A stretch of DNA of 36,520 nucleotides from Pseudomonadota bacterium (GTDB taxonomy: Bacteria > Pseudomonadota > Gammaproteobacteria > Burkholderiales > Burkholderiaceae_C). Location: contig JAEWIF010000067.1 of NCBI GenBank assembly GCA_023387335.1, positions 1-36,520 on the forward strand. Reading direction: 5' to 3'. The number at the start of each line of letters is the position of its first letter. Positions within the stretch are counted from its first letter, which is position 1. Shown here one piece after another: positions 16,271 through 22,871 of this stretch. The notes beneath the pieces were generated by a model, which searched no databases, had not been told where the DNA came from, and saw only the letters and a program-made list of their open reading frames with translations. Made by a program: the position numbers and the translations under genes.

Positions 16271-16284
16271 TTGATCTGAGTCAA
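16271..16284. promoter_or_regulatory. FNR/ANR-like box upstream of the formate/nitrite channel
   Basis: TTGATCTGAGTCAA matches the FNR consensus TTGAT-N4-ATCAA in nine of ten defined positions. It lies 75 bases before the channel gene and 69 bases beyond the stop of the metallo-hydrolase gene, whose transcript runs towards it. Confidence 0.75.
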
Positions 16285-16352
16285 ACCGGCTGCGGAGCGC
16301 GCGACCTCCGGTGCACGGCCGCGAGAGGCGACCGGCCGCCCGTGGCGCCGCC

Positions 16353-17225
16353 TCAGAGCGCGTTGAGGGGAATCTTCAGGTACGAGACCCCGTTGTCCTC
16401 GCTCGGCGGCATCGCGCCGGCGCGGATGTTGACCTGCACGGACGGAAGAATGAGCACCGGCATGTCGAGGGTGGCATCGCGCTTGTTGCGCATCTGCACG
16501 AACTGTTCCCGGGTGACGCCGTCGTGCACGTGGATGTTCTTCTCGCGCTGCTCGGCCACGGTGGTCTCGAACGCCGGCGGCCTGCCCTCGGGCGGGTAGT
16601 CGTGGCACATGAACAGGCGTGTGCGCGGGGGCAGGCTGAGGAGCTTGCGCACCGATGAATAGAGCTGGTCGGGGTCGCCGCCCGGGAAGTCGCAGCGCGC
16701 CGTTCCCACGTCGGGCATGAAGATCGTGTCGCCCACGAACACGGCATCGCCGACGTGGTAGGCCAGGTCCGCCGGCGTGTGGCCCGGCACGTGCACGGCG
16801 CGCGCCGAGAGTTCGCCGATGCGGAACTCGTCGCCGTCACGGAACAGGTGGTCGAACTGGGTGCCGTCCTGGCGGAAGCCGGGTTCGAGGTTGAAGATCC
16901 CCTTGAACACCTTCTGCACCTGGCGGATGTGTTCGCCGATGCCGATCCGGCCGCCGAGCTTCGACTTGAGGTACGTCGCGGCCGTCAGGTGGTCGGCGTG
17001 CGCGTGGGTCTCCAGGATCCACTCGACCTTCAGCCGGTGGGCCTGCACGTACTCGATGACCTTGTCCGCGGAAGCGGTGCGCGTGCGGCCGGACTTCGGG
17101 TCGTAGTCGAGGACCGAGTCGATGATGGCGCAGGCCGAACCCGGCCCGTCGTGGACCACGTACGTCACGGTCCAGGTGGCGTTGTCGAACAGGCCGTGGA
17201 CCTGGGGGCGGCGTGGAAGGGACAT
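16353..17225 (-). CDS. blh: Metallo-beta-lactamase-fold persulfide dioxygenase-like hydrolase (Blh/ETHE1 type)
   Basis: 290 residues. Start ATG 17225 is chosen because GAGGAG sits 7 bases upstream; a TTG six codons earlier (17243) would lie before that site. The metal motif THAHADHL (His74, His76, Asp78, His79) is followed by VHVPGHTPADLAYH, VFVGDTIFMPDVGTARCDFPGG and FMCHDYPPEGR, the pattern of ETHE1-like and Blh proteins. These iron enzymes oxidise glutathione persulfide to sulfite; in Xylella and Agrobacterium blh is controlled by BigR and helps detoxify hydrogen sulfide. Its divergence from an ArsR-type gene across an AT-rich palindrome, and the YeeE/YedE pair beyond, reproduce that context. 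A glyoxalase II activity is less likely. Confidence 0.9.
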   Translation of the reverse strand: MSLPRRPQVHGLFDNATWTVTYVVHDGPGSACAIIDSVLDYDPKSGRTRTASADKVIEYVQAHRLKVEWILETHAHADHLTAATYLKSKLGGRIGIGEHIRQVQKVFKGIFNLEPGFRQDGTQFDHLFRDGDEFRIGELSARAVHVPGHTPADLAYHVGDAVFVGDTIFMPDVGTARCDFPGGDPDQLYSSVRKLLSLPPRTRLFMCHDYPPEGRPPAFETTVAEQREKNIHVHDGVTREQFVQMRNKRDATLDMPVLILPSVQVNIRAGAMPPSEDNGVSYLKIPLNAL

Positions 17226-17244
17226 CGCTAACTCCTCGATCAAG

Positions 17245-17281
17245 TTGAAGACAATATATTGCTAAATATATTGAATTTCAA
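17245..17281. promoter_or_regulatory. Overlapping divergent promoters of blh and the arsR-type gene
   Basis: On the minus strand TTGAAA (17276-17281) and TATATT (17253-17258) are separated by 17 bp, reading towards blh. On the plus strand TTGAAG (17245-17250) and TATATT (17267-17272) are separated by 16 bp, reading towards the regulator. The two -10 boxes lie within the same inverted repeat. This island of AT is striking in DNA of about 70% GC. Confidence 0.75.
17252..17273. promoter_or_regulatory. BigR-like operator, 22-bp inverted repeat
   Basis: CAATATATT and AATATATTG are perfect 9-base inverted arms around a GCTA spacer. The repeat covers the -10 boxes of both divergent promoters, so a bound ArsR-type dimer would block both genes. 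AT-rich palindromes of this kind are the known BigR binding sites. Confidence 0.8.
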
Positions 17282-17304
17282 TAGACTGTCCCGAACTGAC
17301 CGCC

Positions 17305-17658
17305 ATGAACAAGACCACCACCTCCGCATTGCCGCTCGACCGGATGCAGCAGGCCGCCCGCGAGGCCTGCGGACTGCTCAAGGTGCTGTCCAACCCGGAC
17401 CGGCTCCTGATCCTGTGCCACCTCGCGCAGGGCGGCGAGGCCCGGGTGGGCGAACTGGAGGAGACGCTGGGGATCGTCCAGCCGACGCTGTCGCAGCAGC
17501 TGACCGTGCTGCGCGAGGAGGAACTCGTCACCACGCGGCGCGACGGCAAGAACATCTACTACTCGCTGGCCAGCAGCCGCGCGCTGGCGGTGATCGAAAC
17601 CCTGTACCGGGAGTTCTGCGGCGGCAGCGTTTCCTCCGGCAAGAGCCGCCGGAAATGA
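17305..17658 (+). CDS. bigR: ArsR-family redox repressor, BigR/SqrR type
   Basis: A 117-residue winged-helix protein. The recognition region is VQPTLSQQLTVLREEELV (about 58-75), followed by the wing TTRRDGKNIYYSL. It lacks an ArsR-type metal-binding CxC motif but has Cys38 (LILCHL) and Cys105 (REFCGG), matching the cysteine pair of BigR and SqrR that forms a disulfide or polysulfide bridge and releases DNA when persulfides accumulate. A third cysteine, Cys22, is extra. No clear ribosome site precedes ATG 17305. It begins an operon with the two YeeE/YedE genes (13 bases to the next start) and diverges from blh. It should repress both units through the palindrome at 17252-17273. Confidence 0.9.
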   Translation: MNKTTTSALPLDRMQQAAREACGLLKVLSNPDRLLILCHLAQGGEARVGELEETLGIVQPTLSQQLTVLREEELVTTRRDGKNIYYSLASSRALAVIETLYREFCGGSVSSGKSRRK

Positions 17659-17671
17659 GAAGGAGTCAGGC

Positions 17672-18109
17672 ATGAGCATCGACTGGACCCATTTCACGCC
17701 CTGGACCTCGCTGGCCGGGGGCCTCCTGCTGGGCGTCGCTTCCGCGGCGTTCATCCTCCTGAGCGGCCGCATCCTGGGGATCAGCGGGATCGTCGGCGGG
17801 CTGCTGGCCCCCCGGCGCGGCGACATCGGCTGGCGCCTGGCCTTCGTGCTGGGCATGCTGGCCGCGCCCGCCACGTTCGCGTGGCTCGCACCCTCGGGCT
17901 TGCTGCCGCAGCCGCGGATCGAGGCGGGTTGGGGCCTCATCGTCGTCGCCGGCCTGCTGGTGGGTTTCGGCACCCGCTACGGCTCGGGCTGCACCAGCGG
18001 GCACGGGGTCTGCGGGCTCTCCCGCCTGTCGCCGCGTTCCCTGGTGGCGACGATCGTCTTCATGGCGGCCGGCTTCGCCACCGTGTTCCTGATCCGTCAC
18101 GTGGCTTGA
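17672..18109 (+). CDS. YeeE/YedE family half transporter, first subunit (PmpA-like)
   Basis: 145 residues with four predicted membrane helices. The family motif GSGCTSGHGVCGLSRLSPRS (about 109-128) carries two conserved cysteines in the putative pore that in YeeE-type proteins handle thiosulfate or related sulfur species. The start ATG follows AAGGAG. In the BigR operons of plant-associated bacteria the same two half-size proteins occur and are thought to move sulfite, sulfide or another sulfur compound. Its partner starts 10 bases downstream. The substrate is not established. Confidence 0.9.
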   Translation: MSIDWTHFTPWTSLAGGLLLGVASAAFILLSGRILGISGIVGGLLAPRRGDIGWRLAFVLGMLAAPATFAWLAPSGLLPQPRIEAGWGLIVVAGLLVGFGTRYGSGCTSGHGVCGLSRLSPRSLVATIVFMAAGFATVFLIRHVA

Positions 18110-18119
18110 GGAGAGTTCC

Positions 18120-18563
18120 ATGAATCGTGCCATCGAGTTTTCCGTCGGCCTGCTTTTCGGCTGGGGCCTGCTGCTTTCCGGCATGACGGATCCGGGCAAG
18201 GTCCAGGGATTCCTGGACCTGTTCGGCGCCTGGGACCCTTCGCTGGCGTTCGTGATGGGCGGCGCCATCGGCGTGGGCGTGTTCGCGTTCGCGCTGGCCA
18301 GGCGCCGCACCGCCACGCTCCTCGGCGGGGCCCTCCATCTGCCGACCTCGCGCGAGATCGACCGGCCGCTGATCGTCGGCGCCTTGCTGTTCGGCGCGGG
18401 GTGGGGACTCGCCGGCTTCTGTCCCGGTCCTGCCATCGTCGCCATGGCCGCGGGGCAGGGCAAGGCGGCCGTGTTCGTGCTCGCGATGCTGGCGGGCATG
18501 CTGGCCCACAAGCTGATGGGCCGCGGCGCGGCGCCCGCGTCGACCGTGAGCCAGAGCCGCTGA
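18120..18563 (+). CDS. YeeE/YedE family half transporter, second subunit (PmpB-like, DUF6691)
   Basis: 147 residues with four predicted helices. The conserved blocks are SGMTDPGKVQGFLD near residues 20-33 and GWGLAGFCPGPAIV near 97-110, the latter with the family cysteine. The start at 18120 follows GAGGAG. It pairs with the preceding gene to resemble the two halves of a full-length YeeE protein. It ends the repressor-transporter operon. Beyond it the strand becomes empty for about 870 bases, a stretch with a small reverse-strand frame and a broken permease. Confidence 0.9.
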   Translation: MNRAIEFSVGLLFGWGLLLSGMTDPGKVQGFLDLFGAWDPSLAFVMGGAIGVGVFAFALARRRTATLLGGALHLPTSREIDRPLIVGALLFGAGWGLAGFCPGPAIVAMAAGQGKAAVFVLAMLAGMLAHKLMGRGAAPASTVSQSR

Positions 18564-18591
18564 AGCCGAGCGGTCCGGCTCGCCGGCACCC

Positions 18592-18771
18592 TCAGTGAAG
18601 CGCAACGACCTCCAGGCACGGGAGCGCGTACACGAATGGCTGGAGGCCGGCCCTTTCGCCGGTTTCCGTCAGGAGGCATACGCACAGGTGCAGCCTGCAA
18701 ACGCAATCGGATTGGGCGATGTTGACGGCCAGCCGGATGGCTTCGAACGAAGATTCGAAGGTCGGGTCCAT
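18592..18771 (-). CDS. Possible 59-residue cysteine-rich small protein, unknown function
   Basis: I do not recognise this protein. It is supported mainly by a strong ribosome site (AAGGAG, 8 bases before ATG 18771) and an amphipathic N-terminus, FESSFEAIRLAVNIAQ. A cysteine cluster, SDCVCRLHLCVC (residues 21-32, two CxC pairs with a histidine between), and a further Cys52 follow. It has no signal peptide or membrane helix. The CxC pairs could bind metal or react with sulfur species, which would suit the neighbouring persulfide module, but that is speculation. It is convergent with the YeeE/YedE operon, 28 bases beyond its end. A weak -10-like CATAGT lies on the minus strand about 35 bases upstream. 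It could also be the remnant of a longer gene. Confidence 0.45.
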   Translation of the reverse strand: MDPTFESSFEAIRLAVNIAQSDCVCRLHLCVCLLTETGERAGLQPFVYALPCLEVVALH

Positions 18772-19002
18772 GGAGCGGCTCCTTGACCTGCGGACATGGG
18801 CCCACTATGGGCGGAGGGTGCAGCCCCCGCCATCCGAAACGTCCGATCAGGGGCTCGGCGAATTCCCATTCGATGGTGAGAACGATCTCCCCGGCCTAGG
18901 AACATTCCGAGCCTGCCGCTCTCCGACGGCAATTGGGCCGCGCCAGACCAGCGCGGCTCACCGGGACGGTGATCCGTCGCCGGACCAGCGGGGAGGGAGG
19001 CA

Positions 19003-19299
19003 TCAGCGCGCGAAGCGGGTTGCCGGAAGCAGGTAGAGCAATGCGGTGACCAGGACGGCGGCCAGCAGCGCCCGGGGCATGTCGCGCGCGAGCTGTCGAG
19101 CCTCCTCGATGAGCGCGGTGCGATGCCGGCGATGTTCAGGCCGGTGCAGGCCGCGAGCAGCATGCTCGCCGACATCGCGCGACCGGCGAGTCCGGCCACG
19201 GCGCCGATCGCTGTAGATCCCCGCGCCGACGATGGTGCCCACGCCGGGCAGCACCAGCTGGGCCAGGCCCAGCGTGCGGGCGAGTTCGGGACGATCCAT
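19003..19299 (-). pseudogene. Decayed amino acid permease (APC superfamily) remnant
   Basis: The first 30 or so codons read as the start of an APC transporter (LGLAQLVLPGVGTIVGAGIY, the glycine-rich first helix), with a fair ribosome site (GGTGGAG). The reading then continues in another frame (IGAVAGLAGRAMSASMLLA, then CTGLNIAG) and returns to the first frame for ALIEEARQLARDMPRALLAA, which normally lies far downstream in these proteins. The gene has therefore suffered at least two frameshifts and one or more internal deletions, and it lacks the C-terminal half (usual length 430-500). It is divergent from the phosphoenolpyruvate synthase gene and still has an FNR-like box in front of it. Confidence 0.75.
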
Positions 19300-19332
19300 G
19301 GCTCCACCTTGGGCAGCCTGGCAGGCGGCGCA

Positions 19333-19346
19333 TTGACCCGCATCAA
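19333..19346. promoter_or_regulatory. FNR/ANR-like box, distal to ppsA
   Basis: TTGACCCGCATCAA matches nine of ten consensus positions. It is centred 35 bp upstream of a second, perfect box and about 100 bases before the ppsA start. It lies 34 bases from the start of the decayed permease on the other strand and may originally have served that gene. Confidence 0.7.
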
Positions 19347-19367
19347 TACCGGCTTCGGGGCCCGGCC

Positions 19368-19381
19368 TTGATGCGCATCAA
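19368..19381. promoter_or_regulatory. Perfect FNR/ANR-like box upstream of ppsA
   Basis: TTGATGCGCATCAA is a complete palindrome and a perfect match to TTGAT-N4-ATCAA. It ends 59 bases before the ppsA start codon. A -10 hexamer at the 31-bp distance seen in the other promoters is poor here (CAATCT is displaced by 1 bp), so the exact promoter is uncertain. Confidence 0.8.
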
Positions 19382-19439
19382 GGCGGAAGCGGCGGGTTGG
19401 GACCAATCTGACCGCAAGACCCGCCCCCGGAGACACCGC

Positions 19440-21908
19440 ATGGACCTCGTCGCGCAGACCCTCACGCACCGACCGTACGAGCGCAACCGCTGGCTGCGCT
19501 GGTTCGACGAGGTCGGCCTCGGCGACGTGCCGCTGGTCGGCGGCAAGAACGCCTCGCTGGGCGAGATGGCGGGCGCGCTCGCGTCCAGCGGCATCCGCGT
19601 GCCCAACGGTTTCGCGATCACGGCGGACGCCTACCGCGACGTGCTCGACTCGGCCGATGCATGGCCCGCGTTGCACCGTGCGCTCGACGGGCTGGACGTG
19701 CGCGACGTGAACGATCTCGCGACCCGCTCGCGTGCGGCGCGCGACATCGTGGCGCGGGCGCCCCTGCCGCCGGAGCTGGTGCGCGAGATCGTCGGTGGCT
19801 GGCACCGGCTGCAGGCGCAGTACGGGCCGCACCTCACCGTCGCGGTGCGCAGCTCCGCGACGGCCGAGGACCTCCCGGATGCCAGCTTCGCCGGGCAGCA
19901 CGAGACCTTCCTGAACATTTCCGGCGAGGCGCAGTTGCTGGACAGCGTGCGCCAGTGCTTCGCCAGCCTCTTCAAGGATCGCGCGATCGCCTACCGCGCC
20001 GATCGCGGCATCGACCATTTCAAGGTCTGGCAGTCGGTCGGCGTGATGAAGATGGTGCGCGCCGACCGCGCCTGCAGCGGCGTGACGTTCACGCTGGACA
20101 CCGAGACGGGCTTCCGCGACGTGGTGTTCGTGACCGGCGCCTGGGGACTGGGCGAGAACGTGGTGCAGGGCACCGTCGATCCCGATGAGTTCTACGTGTT
20201 CAAGCCCGCGCTGCGCGACGGCCACCGCACCGTGCTGCGGCGCAGCCTCGGCGGCAAGGAGGTGCGCATGGTGTACGCGAGCACCGCCGGCCGCGACAGC
20301 ACGCGCAACGTGCCGACCTCGGCCGAGGAGCGCGGCCGCTACTGCCTCGAGGACAGCGAGGTCGTCGAGCTCGCCGAGGCGACCATGCGCATCGAGGAGC
20401 ACTACGGCGCGCGAGCGGGCAAGCCGATGCCGATGGACGTCGAATGGGCCAAGGACGGAGTGGACGGCAAGCTGTACATCGTGCAGGCCCGGCCGGAAAC
20501 CGTCGCGGCCCGGCGCTCGCCGAACCGCATCGAATCCTTCCGGCTGCAGGGCCGCGGCCCGGTGCTGGCCGAAGGGCGCGCCGTCGGCAGCCGCATCGCC
20601 GCCGGCGCCGCGCGCGTGGTCGCGCATGCGGACGAACTGGCGGCTTTCCAGGCCGGCGAGGTGCTGGTGGCGGACACGACCATGCCCGACTGGGGAACGG
20701 TGATGAAGAAGGCGGCCGCCGTCGTGACCAACCGCGGCGGCCGCACCTGCCACGCCGCCATCGTCGCGAGGGAGCTCGGCATCCCGGCCGTGGTGGGCTG
20801 CGGCAACGCGACCACGGCCATCCGCACCGGCGACCTTGTCACGGTGGCGTGCGAGGGGACCAGCGCGGGACGGGTGTACACGGGCCGCCTGCCGTTCACC
20901 CGCGAGGAGATCGACGCGGCCGCCATGCCCCGGCCGCGGACGCGCCTCATGCTCAACATCGGCAATCCCGACATCGCCTTCCAGGCGGCGGGCCTGCCCT
21001 GCGACGGCGTCGGCCTGGCGCGCATGGAGTTCATCGTGGCCGAGCACGTGCGCGCCCACCCGATGGCGCTGGCCCATCCGGAGCGGGTGGAGGACCCGGC
21101 CGTGCGGGCGGAACTGGCGCGACTGGCAACCGGCCACGCGAGCGGCGCCGACTATTTCGTGCGGCAGCTGTCCGAAGGCATCGCCACCATCGCCGCCGCC
21201 TTCTTCCCGCGGCCGGTGATCGTGCGCATGTCCGACTTCAAGACCAACGAGTACGCCCGGCTGACGGGGGGCCGCTGGTTCGAGCCGCACGAGGAGAACC
21301 CGATGATCGGGTTCCGCGGCGCTTCGCGGTACGCGCATCCGGCGTACGCCGACGGGTTCGCGCTCGAATGCGCCGCACTGCGGCGCGTCCGCGGCGAGAT
21401 GGGCCTGTCGAACGTCCGGCTGATGATCCCGTTCTGCCGGCGCGTGGAGGAGGGCGAGCGCGTGGTCGCGGCCATGGCGGCCCACGGCCTGCGCCGCGGC
21501 GAGGACGGCCTGGAGATCCACGTGATGTGCGAAATCCCGAACAACGTGATCCAGGTGGACGCGTTCTCCCGGATCTTCGACGGCTTCTCGATCGGCTCGA
21601 ACGACCTCACCCAGCTGGTGCTGGGCGTCGACCGCGACTCGGAGATCGTCGCCTTCGACTTCGACGAGCGCGACCCGGGCGTGCGGCAGATGCTGCGCAT
21701 GGCGATCGAGGGCGCCAAGCGCAACGGCCGCCACGTCGGCCTGTGCGGCCAGGCGCCCTCGGACGATCCCGGGTTCGCCCGCTCGCTCGTCGAGATGGGC
21801 ATCGATTCGATCAGTGTCACGCCCGACACGCTGCTGGCCGTGGCGCGCGTGGTGCTGGAGGCGGAGGCCCGGCTCGGGCGGCCGCCGCGTGGACAGGAGG
21901 TGCAGTGA
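19440..21908 (+). CDS. ppsA: Phosphoenolpyruvate synthase
   Basis: 822 residues (E. coli PpsA has 792). The start is ATG 19440 with GGAG nine bases upstream; a TTG at 19368 is excluded because it lies in the FNR-like box. The enzyme converts pyruvate, ATP and water to phosphoenolpyruvate, AMP and phosphate. The N-terminal ATP-grasp domain (about 25-355) has LVGGKNASLGEM, VRSSATAEDLPDASFAGQ and VQARPETV. The swivelling phosphohistidine domain (about 385-480) has GGRTCHAAIVAREL with His438. The C-terminal barrel contains MIGFRGASRY, CEIPNNV and GLCGQAPSD with catalytic Cys769. It heads an operon in which the CBS gene overlaps its stop codon. Tandem FNR-like boxes upstream suggest induction under low oxygen, opposite in direction to the PfkB enzyme in the same block. 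Confidence 0.96.
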   Translation: MDLVAQTLTHRPYERNRWLRWFDEVGLGDVPLVGGKNASLGEMAGALASSGIRVPNGFAITADAYRDVLDSADAWPALHRALDGLDVRDVNDLATRSRAARDIVARAPLPPELVREIVGGWHRLQAQYGPHLTVAVRSSATAEDLPDASFAGQHETFLNISGEAQLLDSVRQCFASLFKDRAIAYRADRGIDHFKVWQSVGVMKMVRADRACSGVTFTLDTETGFRDVVFVTGAWGLGENVVQGTVDPDEFYVFKPALRDGHRTVLRRSLGGKEVRMVYASTAGRDSTRNVPTSAEERGRYCLEDSEVVELAEATMRIEEHYGARAGKPMPMDVEWAKDGVDGKLYIVQARPETVAARRSPNRIESFRLQGRGPVLAEGRAVGSRIAAGAARVVAHADELAAFQAGEVLVADTTMPDWGTVMKKAAAVVTNRGGRTCHAAIVARELGIPAVVGCGNATTAIRTGDLVTVACEGTSAGRVYTGRLPFTREEIDAAAMPRPRTRLMLNIGNPDIAFQAAGLPCDGVGLARMEFIVAEHVRAHPMALAHPERVEDPAVRAELARLATGHASGADYFVRQLSEGIATIAAAFFPRPVIVRMSDFKTNEYARLTGGRWFEPHEENPMIGFRGASRYAHPAYADGFALECAALRRVRGEMGLSNVRLMIPFCRRVEEGERVVAAMAAHGLRRGEDGLEIHVMCEIPNNVIQVDAFSRIFDGFSIGSNDLTQLVLGVDRDSEIVAFDFDERDPGVRQMLRMAIEGAKRNGRHVGLCGQAPSDDPGFARSLVEMGIDSISVTPDTLLAVARVVLEAEARLGRPPRGQEVQ

Positions 21909-22318
21909 TGGACAAGACCGTGGGCGAACTGGCGATCCGCGATTTCTGGTCGGTCGCGCCGGACGACCCGGTGGATGCGATCGCCGAGGAGATGGTGGCG
22001 CGGCGACTGACGTGGGCGCCGGTGCTGGAGCGCGGAGTGCTCGTGGGCGTGGTCAGCGCGTGGGACCTGCTGCACATGCGGGCACGCGGGCACGAAGGCG
22101 ACATGCCCGCCTGGCGCGCGTGCACCTACAAGCCGCTGACGGTCGCGGCCGGCACGCCGGCGACGGAGGCCGCGCGCCTGATGCGCGAGGCGCATGTCCA
22201 CCACCTGCTGGTGGTATCGCCCGAGGACAAGGTGCTCGGGATCGTGTCGCCGCTGGACCTGCTGGCCGAGCAGGTCAGCCCCCCGAAGACCGCAGCACTG
22301 AAAGGAGAAACGCCATGA
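21908..22318 (+). CDS. CBS-domain protein
   Basis: 136 residues consisting almost entirely of a pair of CBS motifs. The first (about 1-60) begins with TVGELAIRDFWSVAPDDPVDAIAEEM and runs to LVGVVSAWDLL; the second (about 72-130) runs from YKPLTVAAGTPATEAARLM to VLGIVSPLDLL, each fragment ending in the characteristic G-hydrophobic-V-S-xx-DLL. CBS pairs bind adenosine nucleotides and sense energy charge. ATG 21908 shares its first base with the last base of the ppsA stop (TGATG), so the two are translationally coupled, and the protein may sense AMP/ATP for PpsA; this is inference. It overlaps the next gene by ATGA. Confidence 0.92.
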   Translation: MDKTVGELAIRDFWSVAPDDPVDAIAEEMVARRLTWAPVLERGVLVGVVSAWDLLHMRARGHEGDMPAWRACTYKPLTVAAGTPATEAARLMREAHVHHLLVVSPEDKVLGIVSPLDLLAEQVSPPKTAALKGETP

Positions 22319-22611
22319 GACTTTCCTGGACACTGGCCGCGCTCGGCGCGCTCGTTTTCGCCGGAGCGGGTTGTGCGCACGGCCCCGGCGGCAAGGGGCC
22401 GCGCATGGGCCCGGACCATACCCCCGGCTGGCACATGATGAACCAGGCCGAGCGCGACGAGCACCAGAGGCGGATGCTCGCGGCGCGCACGCCCGAGGAA
22501 TGCCGCCAACTCATGGAGGAACACCGCCGCCGGATGCAGGAGCGCGCCAGTGCCCGCGGCGCGGCGATGCCCGGTCCTCGGCACGACGCCTGCGCGGGCA
22601 TGCAACCGTGA
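22315..22611 (+). CDS. Small exported Met/His-rich protein, probable lipoprotein
   Basis: 98 residues. The N-terminus is a signal peptide ending at LVFAGAGC; the cysteine at position 20 fits a lipoprotein, though the lipobox is imperfect (Gly at -3). The mature part is rich in methionine, histidine and arginine (PGWHMMNQAERDEHQRRML, then HRRRMQERAS) with one further cysteine pair, features seen in periplasmic metal-handling or Spy-like stress proteins. I cannot name the family. The start overlaps the CBS gene stop (ATGA) and follows AAAGGAG. It is the third gene of the ppsA operon; the DUF2892 gene follows after 14 bases. Confidence 0.75.
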   Translation: MRLSWTLAALGALVFAGAGCAHGPGGKGPRMGPDHTPGWHMMNQAERDEHQRRMLAARTPEECRQLMEEHRRRMQERASARGAAMPGPRHDACAGMQP

Positions 22612-22625
22612 ACGGAAGGTGAACC

Positions 22626-22841
22626 ATGAAACCCAACTTGATGACGAACGTGGGACGGATCGACCAGGTGCTGCGGATCGCCGTGGGCCTGCTCCTGATC
22701 GCCCTGTTCGGGGCGGGCGCCATCGGCCCGTGGGGACTGATCGGGCTGGTGCCGCTGGCGACCGGGCTGCTGCGCTACTGCCCGCTCTACCAGCTCCTGG
22801 GCATCCACACCTGCGGCGCGAACGCCCAGCGGCTGCCCTGA
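22626..22841 (+). CDS. DUF2892 family small inner-membrane protein
   Basis: 71 residues. It shows the family pattern: N-terminal NVGRIDQVLRIAVGLLLIAL, a second hydrophobic segment, and a C-terminal RYCPLYQLLGIHTCG with two cysteines. This is the membrane segment also found at the end of the rhodanese YgaP. The cysteines and the link to rhodanese suggest sulfur or redox handling, but no function is established for the free-standing domain. A good ribosome site (GGAAGG) precedes ATG 22626. It is the last gene of the ppsA operon and converges on the phospholipase D gene 30 bases away. Confidence 0.9.
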   Translation: MKPNLMTNVGRIDQVLRIAVGLLLIALFGAGAIGPWGLIGLVPLATGLLRYCPLYQLLGIHTCGANAQRLP

Positions 22842-22871
22842 GGGGCGGGCGCCGGGCAGGACGGCGTCCGT

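Noticed and set aside
18772..19002. A gene between the small cysteine-rich frame and the decayed permease
   Set aside because: Short frames on both strands carry no ribosome site or recognisable motif. A brief protein-like reading on the minus strand is too short to support a call.
18669..21734. Long minus-strand frame opposite ppsA
   Set aside because: It is antisense to a clear PpsA with active-site residues. Only its far end overlaps real minus-strand remnants (the permease).
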